Positions 54,407 to 63,184 of a DNA stretch of 64,000 nt are shown here, one piece after another; positions within the stretch are counted from its first letter, which is position 1, and the number at the start of each line of letters is the position of its first letter. Position numbers and translations under genes: made by a program. The stretch is from Kutzneria buriramensis (GTDB taxonomy: Bacteria; Actinomycetota; Actinomycetes; Mycobacteriales; Pseudonocardiaceae). The stretch is taken from positions 310,001 to 374,000 of the forward strand of contig NZ_QUNO01000005.1 of NCBI RefSeq assembly GCF_003387475.1, written 5' to 3'. Under the pieces are notes generated by a model, which was not told where the DNA came from, did no database searches, and was given only the letters and a program-made list of their open reading frames with translations.

Positions 54407-54894
54407 CGGCTCGCCCCGACCGAGGGCCGCCGCAGTACGTCCGAATCCCGCAGTGCCACGGTGAACCGCTTGACCTCCAACACGGTCTGGTCGTCGACGA
54501 GGCTGCCGCCGGCGACCACGGCGGCGTCGTCCACGCTGCGCACGATCTCCACCCGGTGTTCCACCGTGTGGCCGGGATAGACCGGCCGCAGCAGTCGCAC
54601 GCCGGCGATGCCGGCCGCCAGCTCCACCTTGCCCGCCAATACGTCCGGGTTGGGCTGCTCCCAGCAGGCGAGCAGCACCGCGCTCTGGGCCCAGGACTCC
54701 AGCAGCAGGCTGATCGGATAGGCGTAGCCGCCGGCGGGAGTGTCGTCGCCCAGCCGCTGGTAACAGGGCTCGGCCGCGGTGACCGCCTTGTGCGCCACCA
54801 GCGACCGCCCGGGCTCCACTGTGGACACGCGATCCACGAGCAGAATCGGGTGGCGGTGCGGAATGATCCGCTTGATCCGGTCGACGCCGATCAC
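54403..54894 (-). CDS. Hot-dog dehydratase subunit 1 (FabZ-like, contributes Glu)
   Basis: This 163-residue hot-dog protein has the FabZ start [20 protein letters not shown] and the central helix [15 protein letters not shown], which carries the Glu of the E-x-x-AQ motif. The loop that holds the catalytic His in FabZ (GHFPG) is replaced by [12 protein letters not shown]. The partner encoded next has the His loop. The two probably act as a heterodimeric 3-hydroxyacyl-ACP dehydratase. GTG 54894 overlaps the subunit 2 stop (GTGA). Confidence 0.8.
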   Translation of the reverse strand: MIGVDRIKRIIPHRHPILLVDRVSTVEPGRSLVAHKAVTAAEPCYQRLGDDTPAGGYAYPISLLLESWAQSAVLLACWEQPNPDVLAGKVELAAGIAGVRLLRPVYPGHTVEHRVEIVRSVDDAAVVAGGSLVDDQTVLEVKRFTVALRDSDVLRRPSVGASR

Positions 54895-55211
54895 TTCGCC
54901 CCCTCGGGATAACGCAGCCGGAACTCGGCGACCACGTCGGCGTCCACCGAGGCAGTGGCGTCGCACCGCACCTCGTCGCCGTCCCGGCTGAAACCGATGT
55001 CCAGCACGACCTGGTCGCCCGGATAGACCGGACGCACGAACTTGACCCGGTCCACCGCGGTGGGCAGCGCCTCGATCCCGGTCGTGGTGTGCACGTACTC
55101 CAGCAGGAACAACCCCGGCAGGATCGGGAAACCCGGGTAGTGGCCGGCGAAGACGGGATCGTCCGGGCGCACGCTCACCTCGGCGCGAATCGCCGCCGGC
55201 ACGGCGCTCAC
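54891..55211 (-). CDS. Hot-dog dehydratase subunit 2 (FabZ/A-like, contributes His)
   Basis: The 106-residue single hot-dog protein carries [20 protein letters not shown], with the His-containing GHYPG loop expected of dehydratases, but lacks the AQ after the helix Glu. It is shorter than FabZ. Translational coupling on both sides (GTGA) supports equimolar production with subunit 1 and the KS-like factor. Confidence 0.8.
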   Translation of the reverse strand: MSAVPAAIRAEVSVRPDDPVFAGHYPGFPILPGLFLLEYVHTTTGIEALPTAVDRVKFVRPVYPGDQVVLDIGFSRDGDEVRCDATASVDADVVAEFRLRYPEGAK

Positions 55212-56314
55212 GAGGTGGTCCCGCCGCCGAGGACGGCACAGCCGACGGCGCCGTCTCGATCGATGCCGGTGACCAGTGCGACCTCGTCACGGCCGAGCGG
55301 CTCGCCCAACGCGGCCGCCAGCTGGAACGCGGTCGACACGGCCGAGGCATCGCCGAGCAACGGCCGGCAACGCACCCACCGCGCGTCCGTCTCGCCGAGA
55401 ACCTCGGTGATGGCGGCCGATTCCAGCGATCCAAGGCCGCCGTCGGCGGCCGCCGGCGCCACCACACGGACCCGCGCCGGCGCGACCCCGGCCTGCCTGA
55501 GCGCCGCCCGCACGCAGTCGGCCAGCGTCTCGCCGGCCTGCGCCGTCGTGGCGGCGGCCATGAACCGGGTCGCCAGCACCGACGCCAGCGGTGTGCGGCC
55601 GGCGCGCGCGGCGACGTCCACCGGCTCCACCAGGAAGATCGCGCCACCCTCGCCGAGCGCGGGCGCCCGGTCGCCGGCGGCCCCGGCGTGCCATTCCAGC
55701 CACGCTCGCTGGGTGGAGTACTCCTCGACCGCGCCGACCAGCACGCGGTCGCAGTGTCCGGCGCGGCACAGGCGCACCGCGTAGCTCAGCGCCAGCAGCC
55801 CGGTCAGCCAGTCGCCGGCGATCGTCGTGTTCGGACCCTTGATCCCGTGCCAGATCGCGCTCTGCGCGGTGGCCTTGTTCATCACCGTGTTGGGGAACTT
55901 GGCCGGGTCGACGTGGTAGGGCTTCTCCCCCACCAGCGAGTCCCGGGTGAAGTCCATGATGCTCTGCACGCTGCCCGATCCGGTGCCCAGCACCAGACCG
56001 ACCCGCTCCGGATCCTCGGTGACCTCGCCGCCGTACTCCCGGACCAACTGTCCCACGGTGCTCACCGCGATGGCGGTCAGGCGGTCCATGTTCCGCGTGC
56101 CCTTGGCGCCCAGGTGGCCGGTCGGGCTGAAGCCGGGGATCAGACCGGCCCGCTCGAACGGCCCCGGGAACTCGTCGAGGTCCACGGCGGTGACGGCGTC
56201 GCGCTGCCGCGAAACCCCGTCACGGAAGGCAGCCGAGCCCATCCCGAACGCCGACACCGCCGACCATGCCGTGACGACCAGTGCCCCGGCGTCCGGCGCC
56301 GTCGCGGCGGTCAC
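55208..56314 (-). CDS. Ketosynthase-like chain-length factor (no active-site Cys)
   Basis: This 368-residue thiolase-fold protein aligns with FabF over its whole length (SAVSAFGMGSAAFRDG; VGLVLGTGSGSVQSIMDF; GEGGAIFLVEP). At the nucleophile position it reads TIAGDWLTGLLALS instead of TACxxG, so the Cys is missing. The active-site histidine motifs are not conserved either. This is the pattern of a CLF, which pairs with the active KS and sets chain length. GTG 56314 overlaps the upstream stop (GTGA). Confidence 0.85.
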   Translation of the reverse strand: MTAATAPDAGALVVTAWSAVSAFGMGSAAFRDGVSRQRDAVTAVDLDEFPGPFERAGLIPGFSPTGHLGAKGTRNMDRLTAIAVSTVGQLVREYGGEVTEDPERVGLVLGTGSGSVQSIMDFTRDSLVGEKPYHVDPAKFPNTVMNKATAQSAIWHGIKGPNTTIAGDWLTGLLALSYAVRLCRAGHCDRVLVGAVEEYSTQRAWLEWHAGAAGDRAPALGEGGAIFLVEPVDVAARAGRTPLASVLATRFMAAATTAQAGETLADCVRAALRQAGVAPARVRVVAPAAADGGLGSLESAAITEVLGETDARWVRCRPLLGDASAVSTAFQLAAALGEPLGRDEVALVTGIDRDGAVGCAVLGGGTTS

Positions 56315-57252
56315 GGCCGCGCCTGCCCGTTCAGCGCGCCGGCGAGCCGGTCGTCGAAGTCGACCTGGCTCCAGTCCCGACGGCTGTCGATCACGGCGTA
56401 CCCGTGGGTGATCCGACCGGACGCGACGGGCTCCAACCTGTTCTCCCGCACCACGTAGCAGTCCATCCGCGCGGTGTAGGTGAGCCGCTTGAACACGTCC
56501 TCGACCGTGAACACCACGTAGAGGTCCTGCTCCATCCACGCCTCGTCGAGAATGCTCACCTGGGACCGCGGCACCACCGGAATCCAGTTCTGCTCGTCCA
56601 GCAGCCGCTTGATGGACACGCCGCGATCGGCGAGGAACCGGTCGACGGCCTCCTCCAACAGCCTCAGGTACCCGGTCATCTGGACCCGTTCGGTGAAGTG
56701 GCAGTAGAAGTAGGGCGCGCGCCACTTCCAGGCGAAGGCGTTGCGGCCGGCGGTGAGCTGGGCCAACGGATCCGCGCCGGTCAGCGCCACCGGCTCGACG
56801 GCCCTGCCCAGCCGCTCGACGACGTGCTCGGCCAACTCGGCCGGCGGCGACTGCGCCGGGAAGCCGCGCGGATCCCGGCGCAGCACCACGGTGACCTTCG
56901 AGACGGCGGCCCGCACCGGCTGCGCGCGCTCGGCGACCAAGGTGACCGACAGCCTGATCCCCGGGCCGTCCGACGCCAGCCGGTCCACGGTCGCGGTGGC
57001 CAGGTCGTCGATGTGGAACGCGGTGAGCATCTTCGTGTCGATCTCGGTGAGATCGACGCAGAGCCCGTGCCGCTCGTAGAGCTCGCCGGCCGGATGCCCG
57101 CACTGCCGGAGATGGTCCAGCACGGCCTCCTCGACGAGATAGTTGACATGCTTGAAGCCGATCCAGGTGCAGATGTTCGCGCCCTCGTAGCGTGGCCGCA
57201 GCTGCGTTCGGGTCCGTACGAGCTGGGTTTCGGCGCTTGCGGTCAGATTCAC
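56311..57252 (-). CDS. Double hot-dog protein, probable thioesterase
   Basis: The 313-residue protein has two hot-dog halves. The first begins at PRYEGANICTWIGFKHVNYL; the second at APYFYCHFTERVQMTGYLRL and includes SQVSILDEAWMEQDLYVVFT. The second half resembles 4HBT thioesterases and the first an acyl-carrier-linked hot-dog domain. I do not recognise a characterised homologue. It may hydrolyse or transfer the finished acyl chain. GTG 57252 overlaps the hydrolase stop (GTGA). Confidence 0.65.
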   Translation of the reverse strand: MNLTASAETQLVRTRTQLRPRYEGANICTWIGFKHVNYLVEEAVLDHLRQCGHPAGELYERHGLCVDLTEIDTKMLTAFHIDDLATATVDRLASDGPGIRLSVTLVAERAQPVRAAVSKVTVVLRRDPRGFPAQSPPAELAEHVVERLGRAVEPVALTGADPLAQLTAGRNAFAWKWRAPYFYCHFTERVQMTGYLRLLEEAVDRFLADRGVSIKRLLDEQNWIPVVPRSQVSILDEAWMEQDLYVVFTVEDVFKRLTYTARMDCYVVRENRLEPVASGRITHGYAVIDSRRDWSQVDFDDRLAGALNGQARP

Positions 57253-58037
57253 ATCAACTCCAGGCTTACGTCGTCGGTGACGGCCGCGGTCCGCCGGGGC
57301 GCGAGGTCGTCGAGGAAGGCGGCGACGGCATCGGCCAGCGGCCCGGGCCGTTGCGCCATCGGGAAATGCCCGCACCGCGCGAGCTGGCGGTACTCGCCGT
57401 CGGGCAGCGCGGCGGCCAGCCGGCGGCAGTCCGCGCTCCTCGTCGCGATGTCGCCGTCACCGCACAGCACGAGGCCGGGCGCGGTGACCGCGCCCAGATC
57501 CAGCAGCGGGGACCGCAGGTACAGCTCGAAGAAGCGGGTCCAGCCGTAGGGTCCGATCCGGTCGCGCAGCAGGCGGGCCGCGCGGTCGGCGCGGCGGCCG
57601 CCGCCCCGCCGCAGGGTCAGCGCCTCGGCGAATATCAGGTGGAAATCGTTGAGGTAGTGGGAGATCGTCGCCCAGTCGAAGTCGTCGGCGCTGGCCCGGT
57701 ACAGCGGGCTGACCAGCACCACGGGCACCGGCCGCAGCATTCCGGCGGCGAGCACCTCCAGCAGCAGGCTCGCCGAGAACGAGTGGGCGACGATCGCGTC
57801 GAACCGCGTCCCGGCGTCGGCGACCGCGCCGGCGAGCAGCCGCCCCAGATCACCGCGCCTGGTCCAGGCCAGGTCCTCGACCCCGTGCCAGGGCAGCTCG
57901 ACGTCCCACAGCTCGAACCGGTCGCCGACGTGGTCGGCGAAGGCGTCCCAGTCGCCGGCCCTGCAGGCCAGTCCCGGCAGCAGCAACACCCGCCGCGCCT
58001 CGACGGCCGAGCAGGCCCGCCGAGGTTCAGGCCACAT
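57249..58037 (-). CDS. Alpha/beta hydrolase
   Basis: This 262-residue alpha/beta hydrolase has the oxyanion segment LLLPGLACRAGDWDAF, the nucleophile elbow AHSFSAS, an acid in VLCGDGDIATR and the C-terminal His in RCGHFPMAQ. It may release or proof-read chains on the ACP, or act as an ester-forming enzyme. It overlaps the KS stop by 11 nt. Confidence 0.85.
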   Translation of the reverse strand: MWPEPRRACSAVEARRVLLLPGLACRAGDWDAFADHVGDRFELWDVELPWHGVEDLAWTRRGDLGRLLAGAVADAGTRFDAIVAHSFSASLLLEVLAAGMLRPVPVVLVSPLYRASADDFDWATISHYLNDFHLIFAEALTLRRGGGRRADRAARLLRDRIGPYGWTRFFELYLRSPLLDLGAVTAPGLVLCGDGDIATRSADCRRLAAALPDGEYRQLARCGHFPMAQRPGPLADAVAAFLDDLAPRRTAAVTDDVSLELM

Positions 58038-59265
58038 CCCGCAGCCTGCCCAGCACCACCACGGCGTTGTTGCCGCCGAAGGCCAGCGAGTTGTTCTGCA
58101 CCACGTCCACCTCGGCCTCGCGGGCGGTGTTGGGCACGCAGTCCAGCCCGCACTCCGGATCGGTGGCCTCGTGGTTGATCGTGGGCGGGATGAACCCCTC
58201 GGTGATGGCCAGCGCGCAGCCCGCCGTGGCCAGGGCGCTGGCCGCGCCCATGGTGTGGCCGAGCATGCCCTTGATCGAGATCGTCGGGGGCGGCGTCGGG
58301 AACGCCTCCCGGATCGCTCCGACCTCGGTCTTGTCGTTGGCCCGTGTGCCGGTTCCGTGCGCGGAGATGAAGTCCACGTCGTCCGGCTTGATCCCGGCGT
58401 TGCGGTGGGCCAGCTGCATGCAGCGGGCCAGGCTGGTCTGGTCCGGCGCGACCGGGCTGTTCGCGTCGCAGTTGAGGCCGTAGCCGAGCACCTCGGCGTA
58501 GACCCGCGCGCCTCGGGCCAGCGCGGAGTCCAGGCTTTCCAGGAACAACAGGCCCGCGCCCTCGCCGGTGAGTATGCCCTTGCGGTCCAGGTCGAAGGGC
58601 TGGCAGACCGCCGGCGCCATCGCGCCCAGCCGGTAGAAGCCGGCGAACGTCTTGCGGCACAGCGCGTCCACGCCGCCGACGAGCGCGACGTCCACGTCGC
58701 CGGCGCGAATCGCGTCCACGCCGTTGCCGATGGCGTAGTTGCCGGCGGCGCACGCGGTCGGGATCGTCACCGCCTCGACGTTGGTCAGCGCGAGCTCGCG
58801 CACGGCGCTGGTGGCCAACCGGTTCGCCGTCGCCCGCCGGGCGAACACCTGGTCGAGGTTCTCCGGACCGTGCTCGACCTGTTGCACGGCAAGGGTGTCC
58901 AGGTCCCGCGACTCGCCGTCGGTGGTGCCCACCGACACCAGCGTGCGCAGTTCCCGCAGCCGCTGCGGAGACATCCCGGAGTCGACGACGGCCATCCGGG
59001 CCGCGGCGGCCGAGAACTGGCTGGCCCGGCCGAGCCGCGCCGGATCGGTGTTCTCGACCCACTGCCCCGGGTCGAAGTCGGTGATCTCGCAGCCGGTCGC
59101 GTAGGCGTAGCCCTCGGTCCGGAACGAGGTGATCGGCTTGGCGCCGCTGCGGCCGGTCCGCAGGCCGGCCAGGAATTCCCGGACGCCGACGCCGATGCTG
59201 GTGACCACGCCGAGGCCGGTGATCACGACCCGGCGGCGGTCGGCGAATCCGTGTGGTTCTCCCAT
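58027..59265 (-). CDS. Beta-ketoacyl-ACP synthase (active KS)
   Basis: The 412-residue FabF-type enzyme has a full active site: Cys172 in IPTACAAGNYA, His303 in SAHGTGTRAND and His337 in LGHTMGAASA. It condenses malonyl units onto the growing acyl-ACP together with the Cys-less partner encoded three genes downstream. The separation of KS and CLF genes by two hydrolase-like genes is unusual, since they are normally adjacent. It lies 46 nt after the ACP gene. Confidence 0.93.
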   Translation of the reverse strand: MGEPHGFADRRRVVITGLGVVTSIGVGVREFLAGLRTGRSGAKPITSFRTEGYAYATGCEITDFDPGQWVENTDPARLGRASQFSAAAARMAVVDSGMSPQRLRELRTLVSVGTTDGESRDLDTLAVQQVEHGPENLDQVFARRATANRLATSAVRELALTNVEAVTIPTACAAGNYAIGNGVDAIRAGDVDVALVGGVDALCRKTFAGFYRLGAMAPAVCQPFDLDRKGILTGEGAGLLFLESLDSALARGARVYAEVLGYGLNCDANSPVAPDQTSLARCMQLAHRNAGIKPDDVDFISAHGTGTRANDKTEVGAIREAFPTPPPTISIKGMLGHTMGAASALATAGCALAITEGFIPPTINHEATDPECGLDCVPNTAREAEVDVVQNNSLAFGGNNAVVVLGRLRDVA

Positions 59266-59311
59266 TCTGTGCTCCCCCTCCGTGCTGGCGTGCGGTGCGT
59301 CGGCGGCGCCG

Positions 59312-59584
59312 TCAGCCGGCGGCCCGGTTCACGACCTCGACCACACCGTCCAAACTGGTCATGTTGGCCAGCTCGCTCTGGTCGATGTCCACGCCGAGGG
59401 TGCGCTCGATGGACGAGAGGATCTCGATGGCGCCCATGGAGTCGGCCCCGTGGTCCTCCTTGAACAGGCTGCTGCCGGTCATCTCGGCCGGGTCGATCTC
59501 GAGGATCTCGCACACGATTTCCTTGATCTTCGCCCGACGCTCGTCGTCGACGAAGGCCGCGGCGCCGGTGGTGCTGTTGGTCAT
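59312..59584 (-). CDS. Acyl carrier protein
   Basis: This 90-residue ACP has Ser49 in HGADSMGAIEIL as the phosphopantetheine site and the typical four-helix pattern (AKIKEIVCEILEIDPAEM). It is the first gene of the operon and carries the chain. GGGGAGA lies 8 nt before the ATG. No phosphopantetheinyl transferase or malonyl transferase gene is seen in the window, so both probably come from primary metabolism or from beyond the right edge. Confidence 0.93.
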   Translation of the reverse strand: MTNSTTGAAAFVDDERRAKIKEIVCEILEIDPAEMTGSSLFKEDHGADSMGAIEILSSIERTLGVDIDQSELANMTSLDGVVEVVNRAAG

Positions 59585-59702
59585 CTCTGCTCTCCCCTGA
59601 CGGTGATCACCATTGGCTCGGGCGACACGGCCGCGCTGCGCGGCCTGCCCACGCCGGGAAGTCTGCCGAGGGCGGCTATACCTTTCCTATATCCGGCACA
59701 CA

Positions 59703-59740
59703 GCTCGGGGCCGGGACGCGATCGCGTCCCGGCCCCGAGC
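59703..59740. terminator. Perfect 38-bp palindrome downstream of the exporter gene
   Basis: GCTCGGGGCCGGGACGCGA (59703-59721) is exactly complementary to TCGCGTCCCGGCCCCGAGC (59722-59740). It begins 10 nt beyond the MMPL stop and separates it from the ACP operon promoter. In leftward reading it is a strong stem; a transcription terminator is the simplest role. Confidence 0.75.
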
Positions 59741-59749
59741 GCCTTTCCC

Positions 59750-61954
59750 TTACCGCTGAACCGGCTGCCGTGGGGAGTGGGGGGACTCCAGCACGGTCGC
59801 GTGGCTGTCGGCGGTCGACTGCGCCTCCCGAACGGCACGGGACGGCCACCACGCCGCCTTGCCCAGCAACGCGAGCAGCGAGGGAAGGATCATGATGCGG
59901 ACGATCACCGCGTCCAGCAGCACCGCCACCGCGAGGCCGAAGCCGATCTCCTTCAGCTCGGTCAGCCCGACGAACACGAAGCTGACGAAGACGGAGACCA
60001 TCACCACCGCGGCGCTGGTGACCACGCCCGCCGAGCCGGTGATCCCGTCGAACACCGCACGGCGCGGCGGAACTCCGCGCAGCGCGGCCTCCCTGATCCG
60101 GCTGACCACGAAGATCTGGTAGTCCATGGACAGTCCGAACAGGATGACGAAAAGGATCAGCGGCAGCCGCGAGCTGACGAACCCGTCGGAGGTGAAGCCC
60201 AGCAACGGCTGGGCCCACGTGTTCTGGAACACCGCGGTGACCACGCCGAAGGCGGCGATGGCCGACAACAGGTTGAGCACGACGCCGACCAGTCCGATCA
60301 CGACCGACCGGAACGCGAACAGCATCACCAGGAAAGTCAGCAGCAGCACGAAGCCCAGCACCAACGGGGTGTGCTGCGTCTGGTGGTCCACGTAGTCCAC
60401 CGACAGCGCCACGTCCCCGGCCACCGCGACGTCCGCGCCGGGCACCGTGCCGACGGTCGCCGGCACGAGCTGGGAACGCAGCTGCCGCAGCGAATCCTGG
60501 GCCTGGTCGGTGTTGCTGCCGTACGGGACGGGCAGCCGCAGGGTGTGCACACCGCCGTCGGCCGACGCCTGCACGACCGGATCCGGGCCGGTGGCGAACA
60601 AGGAATTGCCCCGGGTGCGCCCGGCCAGGTCGGACAGCGCCGCCGCCACCTGGTCCGACCGCGCGGGATCGTCCCGCACCACCACCAGGTGCGCGGCGCC
60701 CTGGTCCGGGAACAGCCGGGTCATCTCGTCGTAGGTGGCGATGGACGGGATCGACGGCGGGAAGTTGGCGTTGGTCGGCGTGGCCAGCTTGATGCCCAGC
60801 GCGGGCAGCGCCAACAGGAAGATGACGATCACCGACGCCGCGAGCGTGGCGGCCGGATGCCGCATCGCCGGGCGCAGCATCGCCGCCCACAGCCGGCTCT
60901 CGGTCGGCTTCGCGCCGCGCCGGCGCAGCCGCCGCCGGTCCACCCGCGGCCCCATCTTGGCCAGCAGCGCCGGCAGCACGGTCAGCGAGCTGACCATGGC
61001 GATGGCGACCACGATGATCGAGCCGCTGGCGATCGCCGCGAAGATCACGTCGTCGGCCAGGTACAGGCCGACCAGCGAGAGCAGCACCGCGACGCCGGAG
61101 ACGAGGATGGCTCGGCCGGAGGTCCGCGCGGCCAGCTCGATCGCGGCGGCGGGGCTGATCGTGCCGTTGCGCTCGCGTTCCTCCCGGACCCGCTTGACGT
61201 AGAACAGTGAGTAGTCGACGCCGACCGCCATGCCCATCATCAGCACCACGTTGGACACCGCGCCGCCCGGATCGGGGAAGACGTAGGACGCCAACGCGTA
61301 CAGCCCGGTCGTGGCCATCACCGACGACAGCGCCAGCAGCACCGGCACGCCGGCGACCAGCAGCGAGCCGAACACGAAGAACAGGATGACCAGCGTCACC
61401 GGCAAGGTGATCATCTCGGCCCGCACCAGGTCGTGGCCCAGTTGCTGGCCCGGCGCCTGACCGGTGGACACCGTGCCGGTCTCGGACACTCTCAGTTCGG
61501 GATGCGCGGCCTGCACGGCCGCGGTCTGGTCGAGCAACGTCGGCAGCTTGGCGCCGGCGACCTTGTCGTCGCCCTTCATGGTCACCGGCACCACGAGCGC
61601 GCTGCCGTCGGCCGACCGGATCGGGTCGGCCACGGAGGCCACCGCGGGCAGCGCCCGCATCCGGTCGGTGATCTCCCGGGCGGCGGCCGGACCGGTGGCC
61701 GGGGCGTCGTGCCCGCTCGCCGCGGTGATCAGCACCTTCTCCACCTGCGGGGGCAGCAGGCCGGCGTCGGCCGCCACGTGCTGGCCGCGGCCGTACTCAC
61801 CCACCCAGCCGTCCTCGCCGTGGATCTGGTTGCTGGTGACGAGTGAGCCGGTGGCGGCGCACAGCACGACGAACAGCACCCACCCGACGATCGCTCGCCA
61901 GGGATGCGTCGCGCTCCAGCGGGCCAGGCGCACGGTGAGGTGTCGCTCGGGCAC
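59750..61954 (-). CDS. MMPL/RND-family exporter
   Basis: This 734-residue transporter has the MMPL layout: one N-terminal span, a periplasmic loop, five spans (VILFFVFGSLLVAGVPVLLA, MMGMAVGVDYSLFYVKRV), then the same arrangement again (VILFGLSMDYQIFVVSRI). The paired Asp-Tyr in VGVDYSLF and LSMDYQIF are the proton-relay residues. It probably exports the cluster product. The GTG at 61954 is preferred because AAGGAG and GGAG lie just upstream. Upstream is a palindrome related to the ArsR-type operator. Confidence 0.9.
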   Translation of the reverse strand: MPERHLTVRLARWSATHPWRAIVGWVLFVVLCAATGSLVTSNQIHGEDGWVGEYGRGQHVAADAGLLPPQVEKVLITAASGHDAPATGPAAAREITDRMRALPAVASVADPIRSADGSALVVPVTMKGDDKVAGAKLPTLLDQTAAVQAAHPELRVSETGTVSTGQAPGQQLGHDLVRAEMITLPVTLVILFFVFGSLLVAGVPVLLALSSVMATTGLYALASYVFPDPGGAVSNVVLMMGMAVGVDYSLFYVKRVREERERNGTISPAAAIELAARTSGRAILVSGVAVLLSLVGLYLADDVIFAAIASGSIIVVAIAMVSSLTVLPALLAKMGPRVDRRRLRRRGAKPTESRLWAAMLRPAMRHPAATLAASVIVIFLLALPALGIKLATPTNANFPPSIPSIATYDEMTRLFPDQGAAHLVVVRDDPARSDQVAAALSDLAGRTRGNSLFATGPDPVVQASADGGVHTLRLPVPYGSNTDQAQDSLRQLRSQLVPATVGTVPGADVAVAGDVALSVDYVDHQTQHTPLVLGFVLLLTFLVMLFAFRSVVIGLVGVVLNLLSAIAAFGVVTAVFQNTWAQPLLGFTSDGFVSSRLPLILFVILFGLSMDYQIFVVSRIREAALRGVPPRRAVFDGITGSAGVVTSAAVVMVSVFVSFVFVGLTELKEIGFGLAVAVLLDAVIVRIMILPSLLALLGKAAWWPSRAVREAQSTADSHATVLESPHSPRQPVQR

Positions 61955-62001
61955 GGTCTCCAACTCCTTCGAGTACGGCCGCCACCGGAGGCGGCGACCT
62001 T

Positions 62002-62027
62002 CACCTGTAAGTTGAGAGTGACAGGTG
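62002..62027. promoter_or_regulatory. Candidate operator in the exporter/hydroxylase intergenic region
   Basis: CACCTGT (62002-62008) and ACAGGTG (62021-62027) form an inverted pair 12 bp apart, 48-73 bp before the MMPL GTG. The left half continues AAGT, giving CACCTGTAAGT, identical to 43544-43554 at the ArsR-type promoter. Confidence 0.45.
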
Positions 62028-62182
62028 GGAGCTCGGACTGTCAACCGGCCCCCGCGACCCCCGCCGGAACGATTCCCCGATCACCTGCGAATTTCGCCCG
62101 ACACTGAATGTCATGGGGCCTCACGAAGGGGCCGCTTAGGCTTGTCGTCTCGCGGCGATCAGCACCACCGGAGGGGGAAATA

Positions 62183-63169
62183 GTGACACTCACGAGTACC
62201 GAGCCACTGTCGACGACCACCTTCGCGGTGAATCCGGACGACCAGGAATCCCTCGCCCGCATCGCGGACGAACTCGTCGGCGACGGGCATGACAAGGTGG
62301 ACTCGCCGGCGTGGATCCGTTCCGCCGCCGCAGCCTGGCAGGAAGCACCGGTCGGCCTGAGAAAGCGGATGGACGCGTTTCAGCGGGATTCCGGAAAGAC
62401 CGGTTCACTGCTGGTTACGGGCCTGCCCGTCGCGGAACACCTCCTCGGCGACACGCCGATGGTCAGCGGGTCGGTGACGCGGGATGCGACCGTTCCGGCG
62501 GCATTGCTCATGCTCCTCGCAAGTGGTCTGGGCACACCCGTCGCTTTTCTCGCCGAGAAGTCCGGCGCACTGGCCCAGAACGTCGTCCCGGTGCCCGGCA
62601 GCGAGGAGTTCCAGGGCAACGAGGGGTCGGTGCCGCTCACTCTGCACAACGAGAACGCCTTCCACCGGCACCGCCCGGACCACGTGCTGCTGCTGTGCCT
62701 GCGGGCCGACCACGACCGCGTCGCCGGGCTGCGCACCGCCTGCCTGCGGGAGGCGCTGCGCCTGCTGGACCAGCAGGACCGCAGCGCCCTGTTCCGCGAG
62801 GAGTTCGTCACCGCCCCGCCGCCGTCCTTCGGCGGATCCGACCAGGTCACCTCCCCGCACGCGCTGCTCAGCGGCGCGCGGGAGGACCCGGACGTCGTGG
62901 TCGACTTCGCCGCGACGACCCCGACCACGCCGAGGGCGCAGGCCGCGATGGCGCAGCTGCGCGCCGCCCTGACCCGAACCGCGCGCACCGTCCGGCTGGC
63001 ACCCGGCGACCTGGCCGTCGTCGACAACCGGGTGGCCCTGCACGGCCGCACCGCCTTCCGCCCGCGCTACGACGGCCGGGACCGCTGGCTGATGCGCGCG
63101 TTCAGCCTGCGGGATTTCCGCAGGTCCCGCGATCACCGCCCGAACGACGGCCACGTCCTCGTTCGATAA
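62183..63169 (+). CDS. AsnO/VioC-type Fe(II)/2-oxoglutarate hydroxylase
   Basis: The 328-residue protein belongs to the clavaminate synthase-like group. The metal triad is His and Glu in LTLHNENAFH and a distal His in RVALHGRTAF; a downstream Arg in RPRYDGRDRWLMR binds 2-oxoglutarate. Close relatives hydroxylate the beta carbon of free amino acids (Asn, Arg) for peptide antibiotics. GTG 62183 follows GAGGGGGAAA. It is divergent from the exporter gene. It implies that an amino acid or peptide part of the product is made by genes to the right. Confidence 0.82.
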   Translation: MTLTSTEPLSTTTFAVNPDDQESLARIADELVGDGHDKVDSPAWIRSAAAAWQEAPVGLRKRMDAFQRDSGKTGSLLVTGLPVAEHLLGDTPMVSGSVTRDATVPAALLMLLASGLGTPVAFLAEKSGALAQNVVPVPGSEEFQGNEGSVPLTLHNENAFHRHRPDHVLLLCLRADHDRVAGLRTACLREALRLLDQQDRSALFREEFVTAPPPSFGGSDQVTSPHALLSGAREDPDVVVDFAATTPTTPRAQAAMAQLRAALTRTARTVRLAPGDLAVVDNRVALHGRTAFRPRYDGRDRWLMRAFSLRDFRRSRDHRPNDGHVLVR

Positions 63170-63184
63170 TACTGGGAGCGGACC

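Noticed and set aside
50037-59584. Classical aromatic type II polyketide cluster
   Set aside because: There are no cyclase or aromatase genes, and the KR plus paired dehydratases and acyl dehydrogenase indicate a reducing, polyene-type system.
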